Source: Candidatus Aerophobota bacterium
GTDB lineage: Bacteria > Aerophobota > Aerophobia > Aerophobales > B3-G15
Direction of reading: 5' to 3'
DNA: 10,185 bases
NCBI GenBank assembly: GCA_011372105.1
Contig: DRTT01000039.1
Coordinates: 1-10,185 of the forward strand
Program-made: the position numbers and the translations under genes
The notes under the pieces: model-generated
Database searches by the model: none
What the model saw: the letters and a program-made list of their open reading frames with translations, nothing else
What the model was told of the DNA's origin: nothing
Shown: piece after piece, positions 1 to 6,072 of the stretch
How positions within the stretch are numbered: position 1 is the stretch's first letter
Layout of the letters: each line of letters opens with the position of its first letter

Positions 1-748
1 CCGTTATGGATTTTCTTCTGTTACTTCCGAGATGCTGGGAGAAGATGTCTTAAAATTTATCCGAATCTTTAATCCTGACTTCATTGAAGAGGGACAGATT
101 CTACTCTATGTTGTTAGTATCAGCGAGCCACCCGGGAAACTTTTAAAGGATTGCCAGCTTGTCCCTGTGAAACTTACACTTTACCACCCGGAGGACACAG
201 AGTATAAAAAGCAAAATGGTCTTAAGGAGCTGAAACTTAGAATAATTCAACGCATCACGCAGGAAGCATTTGCACAGGGGGGGTCACTGAGCCAGGAAGA
301 CATAGCAAATCTTCTTTTTCTTGACAGAAGGACAGTGGTGGAATACATAAAAGAGCTTGAATCCCGTGGCATAAAAGTAGTTACCCGAGCAAGGCTTCCT
401 CAGCTTTTGACAAGAAGTTTAAACAAACCCCAGATAATTAAAATGTTTTTTCAGGGATCAAGTGAAACAGAAATTTCCTCTTCTACAGGATATCCAAAAA
501 CCTACGTGGAAAAATACATTGACGATTTTTTAAGAGTTATACTTCTTTATCGCCAGGGAATTACACCTTCCAACATTGCTAACCTTACAGGTATCAACAC
601 TGACCTGGTTAAAGAATACCTCACCATTTACAACAGGCTAATAAGTGATGAAAAACTGTCCACTCTCGTACATAAATTTTTATCTTTTTATGAGAAATCG
701 TCTCTCCTGAAAACCCTGAAAGCCAAAGAGCAATTTTTTTCTCCTTAG
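1..748 (+). CDS. DUF1670-type protein with HTH-like repeats, 5' truncated
   Basis: The frame is open to the left edge, so the ATG at 32 is probably internal: the ten upstream codons (RYGFSSVTSE) run smoothly into the protein and the real start lies outside the window. I see 248 codons ending in TAG. The central part carries a GQILLYVVSISEPPGK-like segment, then three regions of helix-turn-helix character: one around LSQEDIANLLFLDRRTVVEYI, one around SSETEISSSTGYPKTYVEKYI and one around ITPSNIANLTGINTDLVKEYL. From memory this order and the PPGK and DRRTV-type motifs match the DUF1670 family, whose function is unknown; a DNA-binding role is inference from the HTH-like segments. It is the only plus-strand gene and converges on the flagellar operon, so it is not obviously part of it. 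A run of seven G (277-283) lies in the coding frame, and a sigma-28 promoter fires antisense into its 3' end. It could also be part of a mobile element, but no inverted repeats are visible here. Confidence 0.75.
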   Translation, partial: RYGFSSVTSEMLGEDVLKFIRIFNPDFIEEGQILLYVVSISEPPGKLLKDCQLVPVKLTLYHPEDTEYKKQNGLKELKLRIIQRITQEAFAQGGSLSQEDIANLLFLDRRTVVEYIKELESRGIKVVTRARLPQLLTRSLNKPQIIKMFFQGSSETEISSSTGYPKTYVEKYIDDFLRVILLYRQGITPSNIANLTGINTDLVKEYLTIYNRLISDEKLSTLVHKFLSFYEKSSLLKTLKAKEQFFSP

Positions 749-778
749 ATTGTGATGCTCACCACATACTCTTTTAAC

Positions 779-805
779 ATATCGGCAAATTTTCAAAAAA
801 CTTTA
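779..805 (-). promoter_or_regulatory. Sigma-28 (FliA) promoter, outward-facing
   Basis: On the minus strand the -35 element TAAAGTTT (805-798) is followed by an 11-base spacer (797-787) and the -10 element GCCGATAT (786-779). The enterobacterial sigma-28 consensus is TAAAGTTT-N11-GCCGATAA, so 15 of 16 specified bases and the spacing agree. The expected transcription start is near 771-772. The promoter starts 29 bases beyond the stop of the rpoN-like gene and reads leftwards, antisense to the whole visible part of the DUF1670-type gene. No minus-strand reading frame of about 60 codons or more follows within the window. The target is therefore an antisense or non-coding RNA, a very short peptide, or a gene beyond the left edge. 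A FliA gene in the adjacent operon makes a functional site credible; activity itself is not shown. Confidence 0.75.
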
Positions 806-834
806 GACCTAGAAAGAAAAAATAAAAAGGCAGG

Positions 835-1947
835 TTATCTACATCTTTTATAAGAGGCGGGGATCCGGAGAGCCTTTCTGTATTTACAAACTGTGCGCCT
901 TGAAAGGTGGATACCATAATCCTCAATAATTTTTTCCTGAATTAGCTTATCAGTGAGGGGAGATGAAAGAAGGTTTTTTTCAAGTTTCTCTTTCTCCTCT
1001 AAAATTACTTTCTTAACAAGATTTTTTGCCCACCGAGGGGAAAAGAAAAATCCTATGGGTTTTTCCTCACCCTGAGGAGTTAGAATACTTTTATTGGAAA
1101 TGCATCTGTTTACAGTGCTTGGGTGAACACCGATTCTTCTTGCAACCTCACTCTGGGTTGAGGGAAGAAGATCAATGGGGTTACCGGATTTAAAAAAGTT
1201 AAACTGCAATTTTTTAAGATATTCCAGAACTTTATAAATGCAGGTTGTGCGGCGATTTATCATCTCAATTTTTTTAAAAATGCCCTCTATTCTGCTAACT
1301 TCCTCTTTTTTTATCTTTCCTTTTTCTACAAGCTCCTCAAATCTTTTGTAATTTATCTGATACTTTCCCTTTGCAAGGTATTCTCCTGTAGGTTGTATAA
1401 AAAGTTCGTCCTTTTCCCACACAAAAGATGCCACTAAGAAAAGCCTGGGTTTAAAAGGTGAAACCGAAAACGAAAAGGAGGAAGAATTTATAATCTGGTG
1501 GAGTTGGAAGTTGTTTAAAAATTCTTTAAAAATCTCCATCTCCCTGGAAGAAAAACCACATTTTTTCTTAACCTCTTCCAGACTTATTTTTCCGTAAAGA
1601 ACTTTTCTGAAATCCTCCTCTCCTATAGCATTTCCCACTTTTGTTAAAAATTTCATCAGAGAAGGGTCAGAGAAAAATTTTTCCATTTCTCCGAGATTTT
1701 CCTCAGGCACTGCCTCATCTTTTAGTTCAACTTTTTTTGCAACTCTTACATCGTAAAATTTCCTGTAACTTACAATCCTGTATTTTTCCTTCAAAACAGA
1801 GAAAAGAGGGTCATTTTCCACCTCTTTTACATAAAACTCAAAATAAGGCTCAGGAAGGGATAAAAATTCTGCCACCTTAATTTCCCCTATAAGCTTTAAC
1901 TGCATCTTCTGCTCAAGGTTTTGTCTTAAATAGAGTTTCTGAATCAT
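835..1947 (-). CDS. rpoN: Compact, divergent sigma-54 (RpoN-like) factor
   Basis: This is a sigma-54-type sigma factor that would direct RNA polymerase to -24/-12 promoters under AAA+ activators. Residues 3-48 resemble Region I (LYLRQNLEQKMQLKL through ENDPLF, compare LxLRxxQxLxMTPQLxxxI through NPLL). Residues 160-260 resemble the second half of the core-binding domain. A helix-turn-helix lies near 264-286 (TQSEVARRIGVHPSTVNRCI), followed by LTPQG and GFFFSPRW, the counterpart of the usual HSPRG and LKYFFS. The RpoN box is at 349-358 as SRRTVCKYRK against the canonical ARRTVAKYRE, followed by RIPAS. At 370 residues it is shorter than the usual 430-500. Region II is short, and the conserved FDPxGVxARDL motif of the core-binding domain is not recognisable. 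The ATG start is fixed by AAGGAGG seven bases upstream. It is the last gene of the flagellar operon, 23 bases after the small basic protein. Sigma-54 control of middle flagellar genes is known in many bacteria; whether this variant retains full activity is open. Confidence 0.85.
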   Translation of the reverse strand: MIQKLYLRQNLEQKMQLKLIGEIKVAEFLSLPEPYFEFYVKEVENDPLFSVLKEKYRIVSYRKFYDVRVAKKVELKDEAVPEENLGEMEKFFSDPSLMKFLTKVGNAIGEEDFRKVLYGKISLEEVKKKCGFSSREMEIFKEFLNNFQLHQIINSSSFSFSVSPFKPRLFLVASFVWEKDELFIQPTGEYLAKGKYQINYKRFEELVEKGKIKKEEVSRIEGIFKKIEMINRRTTCIYKVLEYLKKLQFNFFKSGNPIDLLPSTQSEVARRIGVHPSTVNRCISNKSILTPQGEEKPIGFFFSPRWAKNLVKKVILEEKEKLEKNLLSSPLTDKLIQEKIIEDYGIHLSRRTVCKYRKALRIPASYKRCR

Positions 1948-1954
1948 TTTTTCG

Positions 1955-1961
1955 CCTCCTT
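1955..1961 (-). promoter_or_regulatory. Ribosome binding site of the rpoN-like gene
   Basis: AAGGAGG lies seven bases before the ATG at 1947. It supports the short N-terminus of this sigma-54-like protein as genuine and not a mis-called start. Confidence 0.8.
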
Positions 1962-1970
1962 ATTGTATAA

Positions 1971-2213
1971 TTAAACTCTAACATCAATAAACCTTCCCTT
2001 ATCCTCAGGAAAATTTTTATTATCTTTGCCTTCTCTTTTAAAAGAATTTTTTCTTTTCTTACTTAAAAATTCTTTTTTGCTCCCTTTTCTACTTTCCTTA
2101 TCAAGATACTTTAAAAAATTTCTTCTATCCTGACGCGGGTCTCTCTTTAAAAGCCTGTTTATTCTCTGGGAAAAAGGTAACCTGCCAACCTCTCTTATGT
2201 GATTTAATCTCAT
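1971..2213 (-). CDS. Small basic protein of unknown function, flagellar operon
   Basis: I do not recognise this as a named gene. It encodes 80 residues with no membrane segment or signal peptide, and is very rich in lysine and arginine from about residue 12 to 72, so probably largely disordered. Three parts stand out: an N-terminal MRLNHIREVGRLPF, a central RRNFLKYLDKE that could form a helix, and a C-terminal GRFIDVRV. From memory, short proteins next to fliA in some other bacteria share this layout (a conserved start, a charged linker, an F-x-x-x-L-x-x-E helix and a GRxIDVxV-like tail); this recollection is uncertain. It lies 26 bases after fliA and 23 before the rpoN-like gene on the same strand, so it is co-transcribed. 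Its AAAGGGG Shine-Dalgarno sequence, five bases before the ATG, is inside a hairpin. It does not look like FlgM. A role as a nucleic-acid-binding or partner-binding peptide is only a guess. Confidence 0.65.
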   Translation of the reverse strand: MRLNHIREVGRLPFSQRINRLLKRDPRQDRRNFLKYLDKESRKGSKKEFLSKKRKNSFKREGKDNKNFPEDKGRFIDVRV

Positions 2214-2218
2214 TTTCG

Positions 2219-2235
2219 CCCCTTTTTACAAAGGG
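2219..2235 (-). promoter_or_regulatory. Hairpin sequestering a Shine-Dalgarno sequence
   Basis: In the transcript, CCCTTT (2235-2230) can pair with AAAGGG (2225-2220) across a GTAA loop. The 3' arm plus the next G (AAAGGGG) is the Shine-Dalgarno sequence of the small basic protein, five bases before its ATG. The stem is six perfect pairs, three GC and three AU. No U-run follows, so it does not look like a terminator. It could lower translation of this gene relative to fliA, possibly in a temperature-dependent way; that is inference. Confidence 0.45.
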
Positions 2236-2239
2236 CAGA

Positions 2240-2950
2240 TTAAAAAAGGCTTTTCTTCAGCTTAGAAAGAGTGCTTCTAAGTTTCAACATTACTCTGCCA
2301 TGTATTTGAGATACTCTTGACTCTGAAACTCCGAGAACACGCCCTATCTCCTTGAAGGTCAGCTCTTCATAATAGTAAAGAATAATAACCATCTTCTCTC
2401 TGAAGGAAAGCTTTTCCAGAACCTCTCTTATCCTCTCTTTTATCTCTTTTTTTTCAAGAACTTCAATAGGGTTCTCAGCTTCACTGGAGGCAATTTTTTC
2501 CAGGAGAGATTTACCCTCCCCTGTCACCTCATTCTCCAGGGAAACAGGGGAAAAACAATTTACATGAGCAATTAACTTGAAAAGCTCCTCTTCACATATA
2601 TTCAGCTCCTTGGAAAGCTCACCCTCAGTGGGAGCTCTCCCGAGTTTTCTCTCAAGCGAAAAATAGGCTTCCTCAAGATGTGAGGCTTTTTTCCTGAGGG
2701 AGCGAGGAATCCAGTCAAGTCTGCGAAGCTCATCTATTATGGCTCCTCTAATTCGGGGTATAGCATAAGTTTTAAATTTTATCCCCCTTGAAGGATCAAA
2801 ACTTTCAACAGCTTTTAAAAGACCTATTATTCCACTGCTTATAAGGTCCTCCCGTGAAACCTGGGGAAGAGAGGCAAAAGGCAAACGGTCAACCACATAT
2901 TTTACAAGAGGGAGATACTCAACGATCATTTTTTCTTTATCAGATTCCAT
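2240..2950 (-). CDS. fliA: Flagellar sigma factor sigma-28 (FliA)
   Basis: This is the sigma-70-family factor of the FliA/SigD/WhiG group that transcribes late flagellar and chemotaxis genes. Its 236 residues match the usual length. Region 2 spans about 10-80, with DLISSGIIGLLKAVESFD and the group's typical FKTYAIPRIRGAIIDELRRLDW; region 3 follows from IPRSLR (81-86) to about 150; region 4 spans about 172-228, with the helix-turn-helix at 198-219 (LTFKEIGRVLGVSESRVSQI). The ATG is preceded by GAGGTG four bases upstream. The gene starts 17 bases after the flhA stop, so it is co-transcribed with the export gate genes. In many bacteria flhF and flhG sit between flhA and fliA; here they do not. 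No FlgM-like anti-sigma gene is in the window. A matching promoter lies at the end of the same operon (779-805). Confidence 0.96.
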   Translation of the reverse strand: MESDKEKMIVEYLPLVKYVVDRLPFASLPQVSREDLISSGIIGLLKAVESFDPSRGIKFKTYAIPRIRGAIIDELRRLDWIPRSLRKKASHLEEAYFSLERKLGRAPTEGELSKELNICEEELFKLIAHVNCFSPVSLENEVTGEGKSLLEKIASSEAENPIEVLEKKEIKERIREVLEKLSFREKMVIILYYYEELTFKEIGRVLGVSESRVSQIHGRVMLKLRSTLSKLKKSLF

Positions 2951-2967
2951 CTTTCACCTCTTCTGCC

Positions 2968-5010
2968 TTATATCTGCAAAATTCCCACCGTCTTTATTTT
3001 GACCTCAGGAACTATCTCGTTATAAGAAAGAACAACAAGAGAAGGGATAAATTTTTCCACAATCCTTTTAAAAAATGGTCTTGTCCCTGAAGAACATAAA
3101 ACCACTGGCTCTTTCTGTAAAGAAAGCATTTTTTTAACAAGAGGAGAAAGTGCATCTATTATCTTCTGGACAACTGCAGGGTCAAGATTGATAAAAGAGG
3201 CCTTTTCTGTATGTTCCACTGCTTTTGATATCTCTTCTTCAAGTGAGGGAGAAAGAGTTATTGCCCATATTTCTCCCCTCTCATTCTGGTATTTTTTACT
3301 TATGGTGCGAGAAAGGCTCTGTCTTACATGCTCTGTAAGAATATCTATGTTTTTTGTCTGCCCTGCCCAATCAGCAAGTGTTTCAAGAATGGTTAAAAGG
3401 TCTCTTATGGGAACTTTTTCCCGGAGAAGATTCTGCAGCACCTTTTGCACCTCTCCAAGGCTTAAAAGATTGGGAACAAGCTCTTCCACAACCGCAGGAT
3501 AATCCTGAGCGATATTATCAAGCAAGTTTTTAACCTCCTGCCTTCCCAGAAGCTCATGAGCATGATTTCTTATTATCTCAGTAAGATGAGTTATAAAGAC
3601 AGAGGAGGCATTTACAACTGTATAACCTGCCTGTTCTGCCTTCTCTTTTTCCTCTTCTTTAATCCATATAGCTGGGAGACCAAAAGCAGGATCTTTTGTG
3701 GGTATTCCCTTAAGTGGCTTTTCAACCATACCTGTGTCCATGGCAAGGCAGTACTTTAACATAAGCTCTGCCTCTGCAATCTCCACTCCCCTTATTTTTA
3801 TCCTGTAAGTATTTGGCTTAAGCTGCAAATTGTCCCTTATTCTTATGGGAGGAACAATTATTCCAAGCTCAAGCGCAAGCTGACGACGAACAAGTGTAAT
3901 TCGCTCCAGAATATCTCCTCCCTGCGAGGTATCCACAAGAGGAATGAGACCATATCCAATTTCAATCTCAAGTGGGTCTATCCGAAGAAGTTCTTCCATG
4001 GACTCTTTTTTCTCTGGAACTTTCTCTTTCATTTCTTTTTCTTCTTCCTTTTCCTCCTTCTGCCTTAAAAAATAATATGTTGCTCCAGCAAGGAAGGATA
4101 GAATAAAAAGAGGAATTTTGGGAAGACCGGGTAAAAGGGCAAATAGAAAAAGAAGAAAGGAAACAATGGCTAAAACTTTTGGCTGACTTAGCATTTGACT
4201 TACAAAATCAAGAGCAAGGCGAGATTCAGAAGAGCTGCGGGTAATTATTATTCCCGCAGCAGTTGAAACTAAAAGAGCGGGAATCTGCGAAACCATCCCA
4301 TCTCCCACTGTAAGCAGGGTATACGTATGCAGAGCTTTCTGAAAAGGCATCTTATGCTGAATAACTCCTATAGCAAGTCCTCCTATTATGTTAACAAGAA
4401 GAATTATAATAGCAGCAATAGCATCTCCTCTGACAAACCTGCTTGCTCCATCCATCGCCCCATAAAAATCTGCCTGTCTTTCTATCTCAAACCTCCTTCT
4501 TCTTGCCTCCTCCTCAGTTATAAGACCTGCATTAAGGTCAGCATCCACGCTCATCTGTTTACCAGGCATGGAATCAAGAGTAAAACGAGCAGCAACCTCA
4601 GATATACGAGTTGCCCCTCTTGTTATTACAATAAAATTAATAACAACAAGGATAACAAAAACAATAATCCCCACAACATAATTTCCTCCCACAACAAAAT
4701 ATCCAAAAGCCTGAATTACCTTACCTGCATATCCGTGAAGAAGGATAAGTCTTGTTGAAGCTACATTCAGGCTCAAGCGAAATAAAGTTACAAGAAGAAG
4801 AAGTGATGGAAAAACTGAAAAATCAAGAGGTCTTCTCACATACACTGTCAGAAGAAAAATCATAAAAGTTATTGCAAGATTAAAACTTAATAAAATATCA
4901 AGCAAAACTGGAGGAAGAGGTATAACAAGAACAGCTATAATACCTATTCCCGCAAGTGAAAATCCAATCTCGCTTCTTCTTGTGAGAAAAGTTAAGGTTC
5001 CTGTTGGCAT
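2968..5010 (-). CDS. flhA: Flagellar type III export gate protein FlhA
   Basis: FlhA forms the nonameric ring of the flagellar export gate, conducts protons and docks chaperone-substrate complexes. The 680-residue protein has the family layout: an N-terminal membrane domain (hydrophobic segments clustered in about 16-130 and 195-315), the FHIPEP signature at about 131-158 (RGATRISEVA, then LDSMPGKQMSVDAD), a highly charged linker near 316-342 rich in KE, and a cytoplasmic domain from about 345 opening with DPLEIEIGYGLIPLVD. The ATG has AGAGGT seven bases upstream that overlaps the end of flhB; the flhB stop is only two bases before this start, so translation is probably coupled. No truncation or frameshift is visible. 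Confidence 0.97.
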   Translation of the reverse strand: MPTGTLTFLTRRSEIGFSLAGIGIIAVLVIPLPPVLLDILLSFNLAITFMIFLLTVYVRRPLDFSVFPSLLLLVTLFRLSLNVASTRLILLHGYAGKVIQAFGYFVVGGNYVVGIIVFVILVVINFIVITRGATRISEVAARFTLDSMPGKQMSVDADLNAGLITEEEARRRRFEIERQADFYGAMDGASRFVRGDAIAAIIILLVNIIGGLAIGVIQHKMPFQKALHTYTLLTVGDGMVSQIPALLVSTAAGIIITRSSSESRLALDFVSQMLSQPKVLAIVSFLLFLFALLPGLPKIPLFILSFLAGATYYFLRQKEEKEEEKEMKEKVPEKKESMEELLRIDPLEIEIGYGLIPLVDTSQGGDILERITLVRRQLALELGIIVPPIRIRDNLQLKPNTYRIKIRGVEIAEAELMLKYCLAMDTGMVEKPLKGIPTKDPAFGLPAIWIKEEEKEKAEQAGYTVVNASSVFITHLTEIIRNHAHELLGRQEVKNLLDNIAQDYPAVVEELVPNLLSLGEVQKVLQNLLREKVPIRDLLTILETLADWAGQTKNIDILTEHVRQSLSRTISKKYQNERGEIWAITLSPSLEEEISKAVEHTEKASFINLDPAVVQKIIDALSPLVKKMLSLQKEPVVLCSSGTRPFFKRIVEKFIPSLVVLSYNEIVPEVKIKTVGILQI

Positions 5011-5012
5011 TT

Positions 5013-6071
5013 TTATAACCTCTTGTCTTTTAATCTATAAATATAGGCAAGAACTTCTGCCACCGCCTTGTAAAATTTAACGGGAATTTCCTCTCCTATC
5101 TCAACTGATTTATAAAGCATCTGGGCAAGCCATCTGTTTTCAACAATTGGGACATTGTGTCTTCTTGCTATCTCTTTAATTTTTTCGGCTATAAAACCTC
5201 TTCCCTTTGCCACAACAACCGGTGCATTCATCTTTTCTCTTTCATATTGTAAAGCAACAGCAATATGAGAAGGGTTTGTGATAACTACATCCGCTTGAGG
5301 AACTTTCTGCATCATTCTGGACCTTAACATCTGTCGCTGAAGTCTTCTTATTCTGCTTTTTATAAGAGGGTCTCCTTCTGTCTGTCTTATTTCTTCCTTT
5401 AATTCCTCCCTTGTCATTCTGAGTTCTCTTTCATATCCTCTTTTCTGGAAAAGATAATCTAAAAAAGCAAGAGGGACCACCGCAAGACACAGATAAAGCA
5501 AAAGTTCCAATAAAAGATTGAAGGTGGCAAGAAAAATTCTTGGTATCTGCTGTCCTGTTAAAGAGAAAATAAAAGGAAGTTCTCTTTTTAACACAAGATA
5601 AGCAAAAGTTCCAATAAAACTTATTTTCAGGATGGAGATAAAAAGTCTCACAAGAGCTTGTTTTGAGAAAAGACGCTTTAAACCTTTTACAGGGTTAATC
5701 CTGTCAAAATCCGGAACAAGAGGGTAAAAGCTGAAGACAAAGCCAACCTGGGCTATGTTAGAAACAAAACCCACAACAAGAAAGAATAAAAACAGAGGTA
5801 AAAGTAAGATGCCTGTGTAAAGGAGCGTCTTTCTGAATATAAAACAGGCATCCCATGGGTTTTGGGCAAAGAGGTAAAACTCATTCAGGAATTTTTGAAA
5901 AATAGAAAAAAGCCTTACAAGAAGAGACCAGCCAAAAAATCTGAATAAAAGTACACTCCCTGCAAGCATAACTGCTGAATTCACCTCAATACTTTTTACC
6001 ACATGTCCTCTGCTTTTTGCCCGCCGTCTTCTCCGCGGAGTTGGCGGATGAATCTTATCCTCTTCCGGCAT
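5013..6071 (-). CDS. flhB: Flagellar export switch protein FlhB
   Basis: FlhB is the export gate component whose autocleaved cytoplasmic domain switches substrate specificity from rod/hook to filament proteins. With the ATG at 6071 it has 352 residues, the usual size. It opens with a basic PTPRRRRRAKSRG segment (10-22), has hydrophobic membrane segments between about 30 and 210, a linker with RQTEGDPLIKSRIR, and the cleavage motif at 266-269. The motif reads NPSH instead of the common NPTH; the scissile Asn-Pro is kept. I reject a TTG start at 6092: it lies upstream of the strong AGGAGG (6083-6088), whereas the ATG at 6071 is 11 bases after that site and one base after the fliR stop. Paralogous YscU-type proteins share this fold, but the surrounding flagellar genes settle the identity. 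Confidence 0.95.
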   Translation of the reverse strand: MPEEDKIHPPTPRRRRRAKSRGHVVKSIEVNSAVMLAGSVLLFRFFGWSLLVRLFSIFQKFLNEFYLFAQNPWDACFIFRKTLLYTGILLLPLFLFFLVVGFVSNIAQVGFVFSFYPLVPDFDRINPVKGLKRLFSKQALVRLFISILKISFIGTFAYLVLKRELPFIFSLTGQQIPRIFLATFNLLLELLLYLCLAVVPLAFLDYLFQKRGYERELRMTREELKEEIRQTEGDPLIKSRIRRLQRQMLRSRMMQKVPQADVVITNPSHIAVALQYEREKMNAPVVVAKGRGFIAEKIKEIARRHNVPIVENRWLAQMLYKSVEIGEEIPVKFYKAVAEVLAYIYRLKDKRL

Positions 6072-6072
6072 T

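Noticed and set aside
750..765. Imperfect inverted repeat TGTG-ATGCTCAC-CACA after the DUF1670-type stop
   Set aside because: The stem is only four or five pairs and no solid T-run follows, so I do not call it a terminator; the spacing also does not fit a CRP-type operator.
808..860. Possible intrinsic terminator after the rpoN-like gene
   Set aside because: The minus strand has a T-rich stretch here, but I find only a four-pair AGGC/GCCT stem upstream, within the coding end. The evidence is too weak.
1641..1880. 79-codon plus-strand frame antisense to the rpoN-like gene
   Set aside because: It lies wholly within the sigma-54-like coding region and has no independent support.
3188..3502. 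104-codon plus-strand frame antisense to flhA
   Set aside because: Shadow of the FlhA cytoplasmic domain, with cysteine- and serine-rich composition and no family resemblance.
4327..4758. 143-codon plus-strand open frame inside flhA
   Set aside because: It is the complement of a strongly conserved part of FlhA. Its serine, tyrosine and asparagine-rich composition is what the reverse of a purine-rich gene gives, and there is no ribosome binding site.
5044..5065. Sigma-54-like TGGCA and TTGC pair on the minus strand near the end of flhB
   Set aside because: There are 11 and not 10 bases between the GG and GC pairs, the site is inside conserved FlhB codons, and flhA follows with no promoter-sized gap.
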